Assembly: GCA_934718275.1 (NCBI GenBank)
Contig: CAKUZD010000005.1
Location: 152,064 to 216,063 of the forward strand
DNA length: 64,000 bases
DNA from: an uncultured Candidatus Melainabacteria bacterium
Lineage (GTDB): Bacteria > Cyanobacteriota > Vampirovibrionia > Gastranaerophilales > Gastranaerophilaceae
Direction of reading: 5' to 3'
Of the stretch, positions 50,644 to 59,208 are shown piece after piece. Positions within the stretch are counted from its first letter, which is position 1. Each line of letters begins with the position of its first letter. Below the pieces are notes generated by a model, which made no database searches, had not been told where the DNA came from, and worked only from the letters and a program-made list of their open reading frames with translations. Made by a program: the position numbers and the translations under genes.

Positions 50644-51559
50644 ATTTGCTGTTAAATATTTAAAGAATACATTTTACCCTCTCAATGTACCTGAGACAAT
50701 TCATGTTGAGGATGGTCAAATGGTTCTTGTTAGAACAGAAAAGGGAGAAGAAGCTCTAAAGGCTTTTGTTGTAAATTCTCAGATTGAAAAACTTTGGGAA
50801 CATGCAAAAAATAAGCCGGAAGCTTTTCATGTAATTAGAACTCTTTCACAACGAGATTTGCAAACGCTTGAAGAAATAAAAAAAGAAGAAGTTCAATCGT
50901 TTTTCAAATGTCAAGCTTTGGTTCAACAGCACAAATTAAATATGAATTTAGTTCAATGTAGAATTACATTTGATAGAAGAAAAATTACATTTTATTATAC
51001 AGCACCTGAAAGAGTTGATTTTAGGGCGTTGCTTAAAGATTTAACTCAAGTTTTTACGCGAGTAAGGATAGATTTGCGTCATATTGGAGTTAGAGACGAA
51101 ACTTCTATTCTTGAAGGGGCTGGTGTTTGCGGGCGCCCATTCTGTTGCTCAAGTTTTTTGAGGAAGTTTGCAACTATAAATGTAAAGCTTGCCAAAGATC
51201 AAGGGATGCCTATTGCTCCAGGTAAAATTTCCGGAACTTGTGGAAGATTATTATGTTGCTTAACTTATGAATATTCAAATTATATAAATGCTGCAAAAGG
51301 TATGCCACCTGTAGGTTCTTCAGTTATGACACCTGACGGGCTTGGAAAAGTTTGTTATCTTCAATTTATGAGTGGAAAAGTTGCAGTAAAAATGGAAGAC
51401 GGTAAGACTAAAGAATTTCTTAAAAATGACATTGAAATGGTTGATGCAGATGTTAATGTTGAAATAGAGGTGCCTATTATGAATACTTATGCTGACGATA
51501 ACAATATTGACATAAAGCAACTTGAAGATGATAGAAACAGTTCTACAGGAAATGTTTAA
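50636..51559 (+). CDS. ricT: PSP1 domain protein RicT (YaaT-like)
   Basis: 307 residues. The C-terminal PSP1 domain has the Cys-rich signatures GRPFCCSSFLRKF and GTCGRLLCCLTYEYSNY. In Bacillus the homologue forms the Ric complex with YlbF and YmcA and stimulates RNase Y; the Rny gene is present at 7854-9374, so a similar role is plausible. The tail beyond about residue 260 is acidic and probably disordered. The start overlaps the end of gpsA. Confidence 0.88.
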   Translation: MFKFAVKYLKNTFYPLNVPETIHVEDGQMVLVRTEKGEEALKAFVVNSQIEKLWEHAKNKPEAFHVIRTLSQRDLQTLEEIKKEEVQSFFKCQALVQQHKLNMNLVQCRITFDRRKITFYYTAPERVDFRALLKDLTQVFTRVRIDLRHIGVRDETSILEGAGVCGRPFCCSSFLRKFATINVKLAKDQGMPIAPGKISGTCGRLLCCLTYEYSNYINAAKGMPPVGSSVMTPDGLGKVCYLQFMSGKVAVKMEDGKTKEFLKNDIEMVDADVNVEIEVPIMNTYADDNNIDIKQLEDDRNSSTGNV

Positions 51560-51786
51560 ATCTCTCTATTACTAGCTAGGGTCAAAATTTCAAAGATAGA
51601 CTTTTTCAAATAAACATAATATAATTCACCGTTTTTTAAATGTACATCATACTTGTGAAATAGTAGTTTATCAGATTTTGATGGAGAAATGGAGACAACT
51701 AATTCATTTACTGTTAAACTTCTTAATTCTTTAATGGAGACCTTTTCTTTATCCAGGATTTTGTATAATTCATCATATTCACTCAT
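51556..51786 (-). CDS. Small hypothetical protein, leaderless
   Basis: 76 residues (MSEYDELYKILDKEKVSIKEL at the start), with a helical N-terminal half and a beta-rich LFHKYDVHLKNGELYYVYL segment. No known domain. Its stop overlaps the stop of ricT (convergent). A well-formed promoter ends six nucleotides before the ATG and no Shine-Dalgarno is present. Confidence 0.55.
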   Translation of the reverse strand: MSEYDELYKILDKEKVSIKELRSLTVNELVVSISPSKSDKLLFHKYDVHLKNGELYYVYLKKSIFEILTLASNREI

Positions 51787-51821
51787 ATATTTATGTTAAC
51801 ATATATTACAAAATATTTCAA
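51784..51821 (-). promoter_or_regulatory. Leaderless promoter of the 76-residue gene
   Basis: On the minus strand TTGAAA (51816-51821), 17 nt, TGT-TAACAT (hexamer 51793-51798), AAATAT, ATG. Good -35 and -10 with exactly six nucleotides to the start codon. Confidence 0.65.
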
Positions 51822-52166
51822 GTATACATAATTTTAGTTATTCAAATGAGAAGTAAGATTTGGACATTATTTATGTAAAAAAATGGCGATAGGTTCCCAT
51901 TTGAAGCTCTGCGACACGAAAATATTCGTAAAACTTGGTAAGAATTACAATATTTGTCACGGGGTGATATTTATAAATATTTATTAGGAGTTAATTGATA
52001 TTAAATAACTTTTCGAGTCTGTTCAAAAAGTTATACAAATTACCAACTTAATAGTCGAGTTTTTGTAAAATTTGTTGTACGTATGATAAATTAGTAACGT
52101 GTCCGTATTGCGGAAAGTCGGTTAGTAATAATGATGTCCTCCATTGTTAAGATTTTATAAAAATGG
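51822..52166. other. Intergenic DNA left of the integrative element
   Basis: About 345 bp without a credible gene. A short frame near 52070-52149 encodes a zinc-ribbon-like CPYCGK segment with CTYDK before it and HC at the end, but it has no start codon and looks like a remnant. Otherwise AT-rich with no clear signal. Confidence 0.5.
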
Positions 52167-52182
52167 TGTCGGAGAAGGGACT
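52167..52182 (+). repeat. Left attachment site of the integrative element (16-bp direct repeat)
   Basis: TGTCGGAGAAGGGACT is repeated exactly at 63653-63668, where it forms the 3' end of tRNA-Leu(CAG). Here it is an isolated tRNA fragment with no gene body. The pair bounds an 11.5-kb element with an integrase next to the tRNA copy. Confidence 0.85.
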
Positions 52183-52289
52183 GTCTTGCTGCGCTCGCAT
52201 TAAACGTGACTACGGTTGATTGCTTCATAATTTTCAATTATTTGCAATCAAGCCTTTGCATTCTGCTCGCTTGCGCTTGAACCTTGACC

Positions 52290-52307
52290 GAACTTCGTTC
52301 GGTTGGA
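52290..52307. repeat. Short hairpin
   Basis: ACCGAACTTCGTTCGGT can fold as CCGAAC/GTTCGG around TTC, 120 bp inside the left end of the element. Possibly a binding site or RNA structure; no T-run follows. Confidence 0.35.
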
Positions 52308-52369
52308 TTCTGCGTCCCTCACGTGAATATTTTATACTTCGTATAATAAATGTCGACGGGGGGACTATT

Positions 52370-52507
52370 TTGGAACCCAACGACAAAGAAATTGTATCAC
52401 ATGATATTGACTCTGACAACATATATCAAAGGATTGTATCTGTAATGAAACAGTCGACGCAAGAGTACTATAATATGAGAATTGTATTAGGTCTTAAATG
52501 TGCTTAA
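52370..52507 (+). CDS. Very small hypothetical protein of the element
   Basis: 45 residues from a TTG start preceded by a GGGGGG tract 8 nt upstream: MEPNDKEIVSHDIDSDNIYQ at the start and MRIVLGLKCA at the end. The same frame is open back to 52220, but that part is a translation of structured GC-richer repeats and looks unnatural, so I restrict the call. Unknown function; weak evidence. Confidence 0.35.
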   Translation: MEPNDKEIVSHDIDSDNIYQRIVSVMKQSTQEYYNMRIVLGLKCA

Positions 52508-52515
52508 TTAGGATA

Positions 52516-52533
52516 TGGTATAATAAGTATATG
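52516..52533 (+). promoter_or_regulatory. Leaderless extended -10 promoter in the element
   Basis: TGG-TATAAT (hexamer 52519-52524), AAGTAT, then ATG at 52531. No Shine-Dalgarno and no obvious -35. Confidence 0.5.
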
Positions 52534-53466
52534 GAAGAACCTGCATTATCAATAGATTTAAAAAAAGACTTGGAACTTTACCTAAAAGATAAGTTTCAAG
52601 AAGACAATCTCAATAAACTTGGGGTAAATGCTTCCCAAGACGAACTTAATAGCGTTCAGTCTGAAAGTGCAGAAAATCTTATTGAATTATATTCAAAGCT
52701 ACGTAACAGACTATTAATAGGACGTAAAAGAAAAGTCATAATACATAACTCTTTGCTAAGAAATGAAAAGTATCAGCAGTATAGAAGCTCTATTACGAAG
52801 CTAAAAAATATCTTTGAAAATGGAAGCTCAATAAGACCATACCTTAGTAATAAAGTTAATAAAATATACTTTGACGACAGATTACTGTTAGACTGGAACA
52901 TTTACCATTTACACTTTATTCCTAACAATTCAAAACAACAACGAACAAACGACATATTGTTCATAACTGAGTCAGACGACATTATTCACTTCTTATCAAT
53001 AATGACGCATGAAGATTTTTATAACATAGACCTTTTGAAATATATCTATGACAATGCTCCCTCTATTTTAGAGCACTACAAATTAGTAGGAATTCAACCA
53101 TTACCACAGAATTATTCTTCTGAGACAATAAAAAATCTTAGGAGTAACAATGTAGGATATTGTGTATCTTTTGAAAACAATGTATATGCACCAAGCCTTA
53201 ATAAGCGGTCAATAACATACTTGCAAGAAGCTAAGCTCAGATTGTTTGTTGTATTAAAAGAAGTTGAAAAGTTTATTATTGAACAAAGAGAATACATCTT
53301 TAGTCAACTACCTCAAACGACAAACGCACTTAATCTTGAATGGATTATTGAAAAGGAAAATTATAAACTACAGTTATATGATAGAACTACGAATGCTATG
53401 TGTTTATTTGACTGCCTGAATGCCCCTAATCCTATAAAGATATTGGAGGAATTAAATATTCTCTAA
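52531..53466 (+). CDS. Unknown protein, cargo of the integrative element
   Basis: 311 residues, soluble, no signal or membrane segment. A helical N-terminal half is followed by a central conserved-looking core: DWNIYHLHFIPNN, RTNDILFITESDDIIHFLSIM, and LLKYIYDNAPSILEHYKLVGI. I have seen D-W-x-I-x-H-x-H with R-T-x-x-x-L-F in uncharacterised proteins near restriction systems, but cannot assign a family. The start at 52531 is set by the leaderless promoter; an ATG at 52498 would overlap it. It is convergent with the cyclase-like gene. A phage-defence or toxin role is only a guess. Confidence 0.6.
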   Translation: MEEPALSIDLKKDLELYLKDKFQEDNLNKLGVNASQDELNSVQSESAENLIELYSKLRNRLLIGRKRKVIIHNSLLRNEKYQQYRSSITKLKNIFENGSSIRPYLSNKVNKIYFDDRLLLDWNIYHLHFIPNNSKQQRTNDILFITESDDIIHFLSIMTHEDFYNIDLLKYIYDNAPSILEHYKLVGIQPLPQNYSSETIKNLRSNNVGYCVSFENNVYAPSLNKRSITYLQEAKLRLFVVLKEVEKFIIEQREYIFSQLPQTTNALNLEWIIEKENYKLQLYDRTTNAMCLFDCLNAPNPIKILEELNIL

Positions 53467-53597
53467 TATCTATTGTAATAACAATTAGTTTTACGGGCAC
53501 ATGTTTATTACCCCTATCATACTTATGCTGTCTGTATAATAGGTATCTTTATAAAATTGATAAACAAAAATAATTATGTTTCCTGAATAAGAAATTT

Positions 53598-54497
53598 TTA
53601 TAGGTAATTAGTATTCCTATTTTTTGTACTGTCAATGAACTCATTTATAGGTCTGAATTGTATATTGGAATAAGAGTCAGGGCTATTCGTGTCTATTATA
53701 ATGTCCTTATGATAAGGAGCATTGACATACAAGTTATTGTAGCGGTCTCTTAACCAACTGTATTTTTCATACAAATGTGGATTATCAATATTGTTATCAA
53801 TAGCGTCAATAATACTGTATCGTGCTCTTGTTAATGCTGCGTGAAATGTTGTTTCATTGAATATATCAGAAGCTGATTGCATTACCTGAAAGAATATTAA
53901 AGGTGTAAAACCTACAGTACCGTCATTAAAACGTTCTATGTATTGGTGGTACGGGTATCTGTTCCTTTTTTCTAATATAGGGTAATTTAGCACTGATACC
54001 ATTTCCTTTGATATAAGTATTCTCGGATATACGGCTATGGTATTTTCAAGTGTATATGCTTTGTTCATAGCTTTACCAAAGAATACGCTTGCGTCTTCAT
54101 TAGTATATAGGTTTCCGTATGTTATTGCTCCTCTTATAAATATACCGTTCTGTAGTAGCTCACACGATATTTTAGATAGGAATGCTACAAGTGTTGAAAA
54201 GCGTTCATTAATATTGGTATCTGCTTTAACAAATATAGTAATGCAGTCAGAGAAGCAATTGCATTGTACTACGTCTTTTATATTAAAGTCCTGTATGTTT
54301 TTTCTTTGTGCGTCTTCTTCGATTTCTACTAAGAAATTAGCTTTATTCCAAGTCTCAGGATTTTCAATACTCTTGAACTTGTTTAAGGTTTCAAGTATTG
54401 TATTGAACTTACTTGAGTCTTCAGACTCAGACTTATCAACCATATCCTTAAAACCTAATATGTCAATGAATGCTACTATATACGGCTCATAAGTCAT
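53598..54497 (-). CDS. Class III nucleotidyl-cyclase-like protein
   Basis: 299 residues with the cyclase homology pattern: FIDILGF with metal-binding-type D12, CFSDCITIF with a second Asp at 84, then GIFIRGAITYGNLYT and FFGKAMNKAYTLEN. The two Asp at matching strands suggest a possible catalytic site. The R-G-A-I-x-x-G and G-x-A-x-x-x-A-x-x-L-E blocks are those of compact bacterial cyclase-like proteins, which include Pycsar cyclases. No membrane or TIR effector gene is adjacent. It starts 2 nt after the stop of the type IIG RM gene, so the two are one operon. Activity is not provable from sequence. Confidence 0.6.
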   Translation of the reverse strand: MTYEPYIVAFIDILGFKDMVDKSESEDSSKFNTILETLNKFKSIENPETWNKANFLVEIEEDAQRKNIQDFNIKDVVQCNCFSDCITIFVKADTNINERFSTLVAFLSKISCELLQNGIFIRGAITYGNLYTNEDASVFFGKAMNKAYTLENTIAVYPRILISKEMVSVLNYPILEKRNRYPYHQYIERFNDGTVGFTPLIFFQVMQSASDIFNETTFHAALTRARYSIIDAIDNNIDNPHLYEKYSWLRDRYNNLYVNAPYHKDIIIDTNSPDSYSNIQFRPINEFIDSTKNRNTNYL

Positions 54498-54499
54498 AA

Positions 54500-57280
54500 T
54501 TACTTAGTCAACTCCTGATACATTTTCATTAGTTCAGCTACTGTCTCAGCTTCATTAAGAAAACGTGATTTCCCTGTAGTACTATCAACCTTACGGAAAC
54601 CGTATGTTTCCATTACTGCTCTATCATTGTCTTGGTGAGCTTTCCTGAGTTCGGGAGGCATAGTGAGTTCGTCGTATAAGTCTGCTAAAGAACATTCAGG
54701 GTATAATGCTCTTGCGTCAAGAATTGCCTGAGCGGTCTTCTCTATCTTTGCTTTCTGTTCGTCTGTAGGAGTGCACCATGGAAAGTTGTTATATACAATA
54801 TCTTTTGAATAGCGATAACGCATTTCTAATCTTCCGCATACTGCTCTTGTCCATGCCATGTGCACATTTGAGGTTAAAATTCCAAAGTTATATATGGTAG
54901 CATTAGGGATTATATGAACAGAGTCGCTACATAAGTTAGTAGGATTTAAAAATCCCATAGGGATATATTTCCTTTTTTCTGAAGATACTCTTGGTATAAT
55001 TATATACTCAGATACTGGCATATTTTCAACATGAAAACGTGTTGGCTTTTCTGCAAGTTTTCTTGTCCCTGCACTTTTACTTTCTAAACGAATGTTCTTA
55101 ACATTTTCAATCCTGCGTAAGCAATTTGGCATTTTCCGTAGTTCTGATGGGGAACAGTTGCCTAACCATAAGCAATAACGGGGGTTTCTATTTATAAATT
55201 CTTCAGCTCCAATCCATGGCCTGAAATAGTGTTCAGATAGAGGTTCGGATTTTATAAACTCATTCATTTCTTCAAACGTAAATAGATAATTACCTCCATC
55301 AATGGGTTTATTACCTATTCCAATTTCTGGTACTGCAAATATTGGCTTTTGACGACTTTCAACAAATACATTATCTGCGTCAATTAAGTACGCATTGATA
55401 TTATTTACATATTGCATTCTTTCACTTGAATACAGTCTCTTAGGTTTGTTAGTATAACTGAAACCGACTATAACACAGTGTACGTGTGCTTTTATACTTG
55501 CTTCACTATCCCAACGGAATGTCCTGTGTGCAAAGTCAATATGAATGCCCTGTTCAAACAACGGCTTCCACAGTATAGGTACTTGCTCTCCCTGTGTAAT
55601 AGAATTTGTCGAAACAAGAGCAGTACAAATATTTGTACCCTGCATATAGTCAGTAGCTTTCTTGTACCAACATGAAACATAGTCAAGATTGCCTACATTC
55701 TTCCACTTATCACCAAATACAAGTATCATGTCGTCCTTTTGAGCTTGCGACATTAGTCTTGCACCGACAAATGGAGGATTGCCCATTATATAATTGAGTT
55801 CGTTTTTAAGTATTACGTTTTCCCAGTTTATATGAAGTGCATTGTCTTCTACTATATTTGTGTAGGTCTTTAAAGGTAAAAAGTCTAAGTCCATGTGTAC
55901 TATGTTTTCTGTCTTCTTCAGCATTTGACTTTCTGCAATCCAAAGAGCAGTCTTAGCAACTGTTACAGCAAAGTCATTTATCTCTATTCCGTAGAACTGC
56001 TTAATAGAAACCTTTATAGGATTTGTAATTGCACCTAAAGTAATCTGTCCTTTATAAAGTTCATGTAATACTGCATTTTCTAGTTTACGAAGCGAAATAT
56101 ATGTTTCAGTAAGGAAGTTTCCGCTTCCGCAAGCAGGGTCTAAGAAGTTCAGACTTGAAATCTTGGATTGAAAGTCTGATAACTTCTTGTCTCTATTCTT
56201 ATTCTGCGGAAGTTGTTTGATTGATTGAAACTCATTATTCAATTCGTCCATAAATAACGGGCCAATAACCTTATGTATATTTTCTATAGAAGTATAGTGC
56301 ATACCGCCTGAACGACGTGTTTCAGGGTTTAATGTACTTTCAAATACTGCTCCGAATATTGTAGGACTTATTTCAGACCAGTCAAATTCTTCACTTGCCT
56401 TAGTTAGTAATAATTCTCTTATATCTTCAGTAAAATTAGGTATCTCTATATGTTCATTGGCGAATAAACCGCCATTAACATAAGGGAAAGCCGAAAGTTC
56501 AGGTTCTAAATACGGGTCTCTGTCTTCAGGTTTTGTATCAAGTACTTCAAAAAGTTCAATAAGGGCTTTACGCATTCTTCCTGTCTCAAAATGACTTAAG
56601 TAATCTAAGAACATATTATGCTTAGGGAAGACCCCTGCGTCTTCAGCATACAGGCAGAATACCAGTCTAACACATAGCATATTTAGGCTCTTTAATGTTT
56701 CTTCGCTTGTTTTGTCTATGTATTGATTAAGGAATGCATCATATAATAAACCGACAATCTCTCCTGCTTGAATAGAGACTTCCATTTCTTTTTTAAGAAG
56801 TTCACTTCCTGTATCTACTAAGAAAGATAATCTATAGTACTCTTTTTCTAAGTCCTTCAGGAGAATTTCTTGCGGTTCTCCGTTAGGACGCTCCATATCA
56901 TATATACAGAATTTTTGAAAGTTGCATGTTACAACCCAACGAGGATGTTTTGATAACGGTAATTCTGTGATGTAGCGTTTAGCTTGCTGAAACGGATTAA
57001 GCAAACTGCCGTCAGACTGTTTAATAGGTTTATACAAATCTTTATTAGAACTTTTTTGCTCTATCAAAACTTTAGTAGTAGGGATATATCCGTCTATAAA
57101 ACTTGTATGGTCTAAGTGAACTTGGTCTTCAAATGATATAAACTGTTCAGGGTGTTCAACTCCCAATATATCCGACAATAGAGATAACCAAAACTTTTGA
57201 CTCTCTCCTTTTTCATATCCTTTGTCTTTCCAGTATTCAGCAAACTCTTTCGCTGCGATTCTTTGTTTTACTTCCGCCAT
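54500..57280 (-). CDS. Type IIG restriction-modification enzyme (fused endonuclease, MTase and specificity)
   Basis: 926 residues, a single-chain RM enzyme of the MmeI/DNA-methyltransferase class. The N-terminal nuclease domain has a PD-ExK-like site (D in HTSFIDGYIPTTKVLIEQKSS, about residues 55-75). The central N6-adenine MTase has motif I FLDPACGSGNFLTET (about 380) and motif IV NPPF (about 497). The C-terminal target-recognition region follows. Length is normal for the class. I start at MAEVKQRI (57280), with GGGG upstream and a TGG-TATATT extended -10 before it. Self-protecting, so it needs no separate methylase. Recognition sequence unknown. Confidence 0.85.
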   Translation of the reverse strand: MAEVKQRIAAKEFAEYWKDKGYEKGESQKFWLSLLSDILGVEHPEQFISFEDQVHLDHTSFIDGYIPTTKVLIEQKSSNKDLYKPIKQSDGSLLNPFQQAKRYITELPLSKHPRWVVTCNFQKFCIYDMERPNGEPQEILLKDLEKEYYRLSFLVDTGSELLKKEMEVSIQAGEIVGLLYDAFLNQYIDKTSEETLKSLNMLCVRLVFCLYAEDAGVFPKHNMFLDYLSHFETGRMRKALIELFEVLDTKPEDRDPYLEPELSAFPYVNGGLFANEHIEIPNFTEDIRELLLTKASEEFDWSEISPTIFGAVFESTLNPETRRSGGMHYTSIENIHKVIGPLFMDELNNEFQSIKQLPQNKNRDKKLSDFQSKISSLNFLDPACGSGNFLTETYISLRKLENAVLHELYKGQITLGAITNPIKVSIKQFYGIEINDFAVTVAKTALWIAESQMLKKTENIVHMDLDFLPLKTYTNIVEDNALHINWENVILKNELNYIMGNPPFVGARLMSQAQKDDMILVFGDKWKNVGNLDYVSCWYKKATDYMQGTNICTALVSTNSITQGEQVPILWKPLFEQGIHIDFAHRTFRWDSEASIKAHVHCVIVGFSYTNKPKRLYSSERMQYVNNINAYLIDADNVFVESRQKPIFAVPEIGIGNKPIDGGNYLFTFEEMNEFIKSEPLSEHYFRPWIGAEEFINRNPRYCLWLGNCSPSELRKMPNCLRRIENVKNIRLESKSAGTRKLAEKPTRFHVENMPVSEYIIIPRVSSEKRKYIPMGFLNPTNLCSDSVHIIPNATIYNFGILTSNVHMAWTRAVCGRLEMRYRYSKDIVYNNFPWCTPTDEQKAKIEKTAQAILDARALYPECSLADLYDELTMPPELRKAHQDNDRAVMETYGFRKVDSTTGKSRFLNEAETVAELMKMYQELTK

Positions 57281-57486
57281 GTTTGTACCCCTATGAGTTA
57301 AATATACCATAGACAAACATAATAAGCACTAATCTTTAAATCTAAGGCTGCCAGGAGAGTCAACAGTATGTGTTAAATCTTCCGTAGGCATAAAACTATA
57401 CCCATTTTTACGTGTTGTTTCTAAAAGTGTTGATATTACTTAATTACGGATACTTTACAATTCTATTTTTGAAAATAGCAGGCAAT

Positions 57487-58092
57487 TTAAGACGGGGTTA
57501 TTTTTATACGGCTGAGATAATTGTATAAATTTCCGACTGAAGTATTATACTGCTTTGCAATCATAGTTTTAGGTACTCCGTAGGATAACATTTTTAAAAT
57601 ATCGTCCTTATGCGTATCAAGTTTTGATTTACCTTTACCAGTAGGACGACCGAGTCTTATACCTTGTGATTTACGAGCATGCAATGCTTCACGGGTACGT
57701 AAAGAAATCAGCTCACGTTCAATTTGTGCAACAAGTGCAAAGATAGTACTGGTAACAGTGTTAGTAATAGAGTCTTCATTATTGCAGAAATTTTCTTTTA
57801 GGGAATAGAGTGTAATACCTCTATCCTTAGTAATCTTAATTACTTCCAGTATTTGTGTAATAGAACGAGCTATACGTGAAAGCTCAGGAACAATAAGAAT
57901 ATCTCCTGAATGCATACTGTCAAGAAGTGCTCCGAGTTTGCGTTCCTTATAATTTATACGACCTGAGCAGTGCTCTTCAGTGAATTCTACATTACCGAGC
58001 TTCATGCGGTTTGCAAATTGCAGTATATCAATCTTATTTTTCTCCGTATCTTGAAGCAGGGTACTGACCCTGATAAATGCCTTAGTGCTCAT
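57487..58092 (-). CDS. Small serine recombinase (resolvase/invertase)
   Basis: 201 residues. The catalytic domain has the nucleophile S10 in FIRVSTLLQ, then VPELSRIARS and a long E-helix (TSTIFALVAQIERELISLRTREALHARK). A C-terminal HTH follows (GVPKTMIAKQYNTSVGNLYNYL). Length and layout match resolvases and invertases, not integrases. It may resolve dimers of the element or invert DNA; no matching crossover sites were recognised nearby. Confidence 0.88.
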   Translation of the reverse strand: MSTKAFIRVSTLLQDTEKNKIDILQFANRMKLGNVEFTEEHCSGRINYKERKLGALLDSMHSGDILIVPELSRIARSITQILEVIKITKDRGITLYSLKENFCNNEDSITNTVTSTIFALVAQIERELISLRTREALHARKSQGIRLGRPTGKGKSKLDTHKDDILKMLSYGVPKTMIAKQYNTSVGNLYNYLSRIKITPS

Positions 58093-58197
58093 AATTCTAT
58101 AAAAACCTCACTTTCATATTTTTTTTGTATGACTTCTTACTATAAAAGACATACCTTTTTGTTGTACGAATTCAGTTAATATATACGACCGTTTATC

Positions 58198-58389
58198 TTA
58201 TACGACTTTTGATATGTCGCTTCTTACTTCTTTGACCTTATAGTTTAGTAGTTCAGACATTGAACAAATTGCACTAAACGACTCTTGACAGTCCTGCGAT
58301 ACATATATGTCATATTCAAGTAGCTTGTGTATAGCAACAACAAGTCCTTCAACTTGGAAGATTTTACGTAATATATGTTCAAGGTTCAT
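58198..58389 (-). CDS. Small hypothetical protein of the element
   Basis: 63 residues, helical (MNLEHILRKIFQVEGLVVAI at the start). GGAGGGG lies 9 nt upstream of the ATG. It follows the 95-residue gene across a strong stem-loop, suggesting a single operon. No family recognised. Confidence 0.5.
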   Translation of the reverse strand: MNLEHILRKIFQVEGLVVAIHKLLEYDIYVSQDCQESFSAICSMSELLNYKVKEVRSDISKVV

Positions 58390-58405
58390 AATATTACCCC
58401 TCCCG

Positions 58406-58432
58406 ATAGTGTAGGGGTAAACCCTACACTAT
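58406..58432. promoter_or_regulatory. Perfect stem-loop between two small element genes
   Basis: ATAGTGTAGGG pairs with CCCTACACTAT around a 5-nt loop. It overlaps the stop of the gene starting at 58711 and precedes the ribosome binding site of the next. No T-run on the minus strand, so RNA stabilisation or attenuation is likelier than termination. Confidence 0.55.
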
Positions 58433-58711
58433 GCTGAACTTTCTATAGTTGCTTTGTTTAATGAACGCATTGTATAGCTCTAAGTATTTCTTCTTAAATG
58501 CGGTTGTATTGAAATTATTGCGGACAATGTTTGTGAAGCGAACAGTGAAAGCTCCAATTTTCATTTCCTCAAGACCTGCTTCGTCAAGTACTGACTTAAT
58601 AAGAGCTTCTTTTTCTTTCTTCATTTCGTCTAATTCTGCAATTTTTGCTTCAAGAGCTCTAATGTCTCTGATTTCATTCTCTAAGTTAGAAGTGATAATT
58701 ACTGTTGTCAT
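58424..58711 (-). CDS. Small phage/element-type coiled-coil protein
   Basis: 95 residues. A coiled-coil N-terminal half (NEIRDIRALEAKIAELDEMKKEKEALIKSV) is followed by a compact basic C-terminal part (GAFTVRFTNIVRNNFNTTAFKK). The layout is common in small phage and integrative-element proteins, without an assigned role. I start at 58711, with AAAGGAG upstream and a strong promoter beyond it. Confidence 0.6.
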   Translation of the reverse strand: MTTVIITSNLENEIRDIRALEAKIAELDEMKKEKEALIKSVLDEAGLEEMKIGAFTVRFTNIVRNNFNTTAFKKKYLELYNAFIKQSNYRKFSIV

Positions 58712-58750
58712 AGTGTTTTCTCCTTTCGATTTATGATTGACTACTCTTAT

Positions 58751-58779
58751 ATAGTACACCGCAGAGTGTGCAAAGTCAA
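58751..58779 (-). promoter_or_regulatory. Promoter of the leftward element genes
   Basis: On the minus strand TTGACT (58774-58779), 17 nt, TACTAT (58751-58756). The -35 overlaps GTAGTTGAC, a half-site shared with the operator-like palindrome at 58817. Confidence 0.7.
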
Positions 58780-58816
58780 CTACAAAATACATTTAGGCGT
58801 TACAAAAGTTTACATG

Positions 58817-58837
58817 GTAGTTGTCAAAATAAACTAC
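58817..58837. promoter_or_regulatory. Probable operator in the divergent control region
   Basis: GTAGTT and AACTAC form an inverted repeat with a 9-nt centre; its GTAGTTGTC arm resembles GTAGTTGAC (minus strand, 58775-58783). It lies between the divergent 58711 and 58869 genes, so the HTH-like protein is the natural candidate ligand. Confidence 0.5.
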
Positions 58838-58868
58838 GTGGTGTATCTTATAATCAGGAGGAAAAATT

Positions 58869-59147
58869 ATGTCTGAAGAATTCAAGTCCGATATAACTAA
58901 AGAAGAAGCTGAAACACTGAAGCGTCAGCTTCGTTCTATGATGGTTGCTCAGGGTTTTACTATTGAAAAGGTTGCTAATGAACTGAGAGGCCGTTACGGA
59001 ACAAAAGAGAGTAAAAATAACTTATCAAACAAACTAAGCAGGGGTTCGCTCCGCTTCATAGACGTTCAGCGGATATGTAATATACTTGGTTATGAGATAG
59101 AAATGACTCCGTTAAAAACGTCGATAGAGGGTCTGAAACTGAAGTAG
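58869..59147 (+). CDS. Small HTH-like regulator of the element
   Basis: 92 residues. TIEKVANELRGRYGTKESKNNLSNKLSRGSLRFIDVQRICNILGYEIEM has the helix pattern and length of small DUF6471/XRE-like DNA-binding proteins, and resembles the host protein at 16357-16572. GGAGG precedes the ATG. It is divergent from the leftward operon across a 157-bp region with operator-like repeats, a lysogeny-switch type of layout. Ligand and targets are inferred. Confidence 0.7.
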   Translation: MSEEFKSDITKEEAETLKRQLRSMMVAQGFTIEKVANELRGRYGTKESKNNLSNKLSRGSLRFIDVQRICNILGYEIEMTPLKTSIEGLKLK

Positions 59148-59208
59148 GTAAATACCTGTTAATACCCTGACAAAATTTCTTGGAATTTTCAAAACTTAGG
59201 ATATACAA

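Noticed and set aside
52062..52149. Small zinc-ribbon gene with CPYCGK
   Set aside because: No start codon in frame and only about 28 codons; probably a remnant.
52220..52369. Upstream extension of the small frame ending at 52507
   Set aside because: This part translates structured, GC-richer DNA with hairpins just inside the element end; no ribosome binding site and unnatural composition.
57487..58092. The small serine recombinase as the integrase of the element
   Set aside because: It has resolvase/invertase size and lies far from both ends; the 559-residue enzyme is next to the tRNA attachment site.
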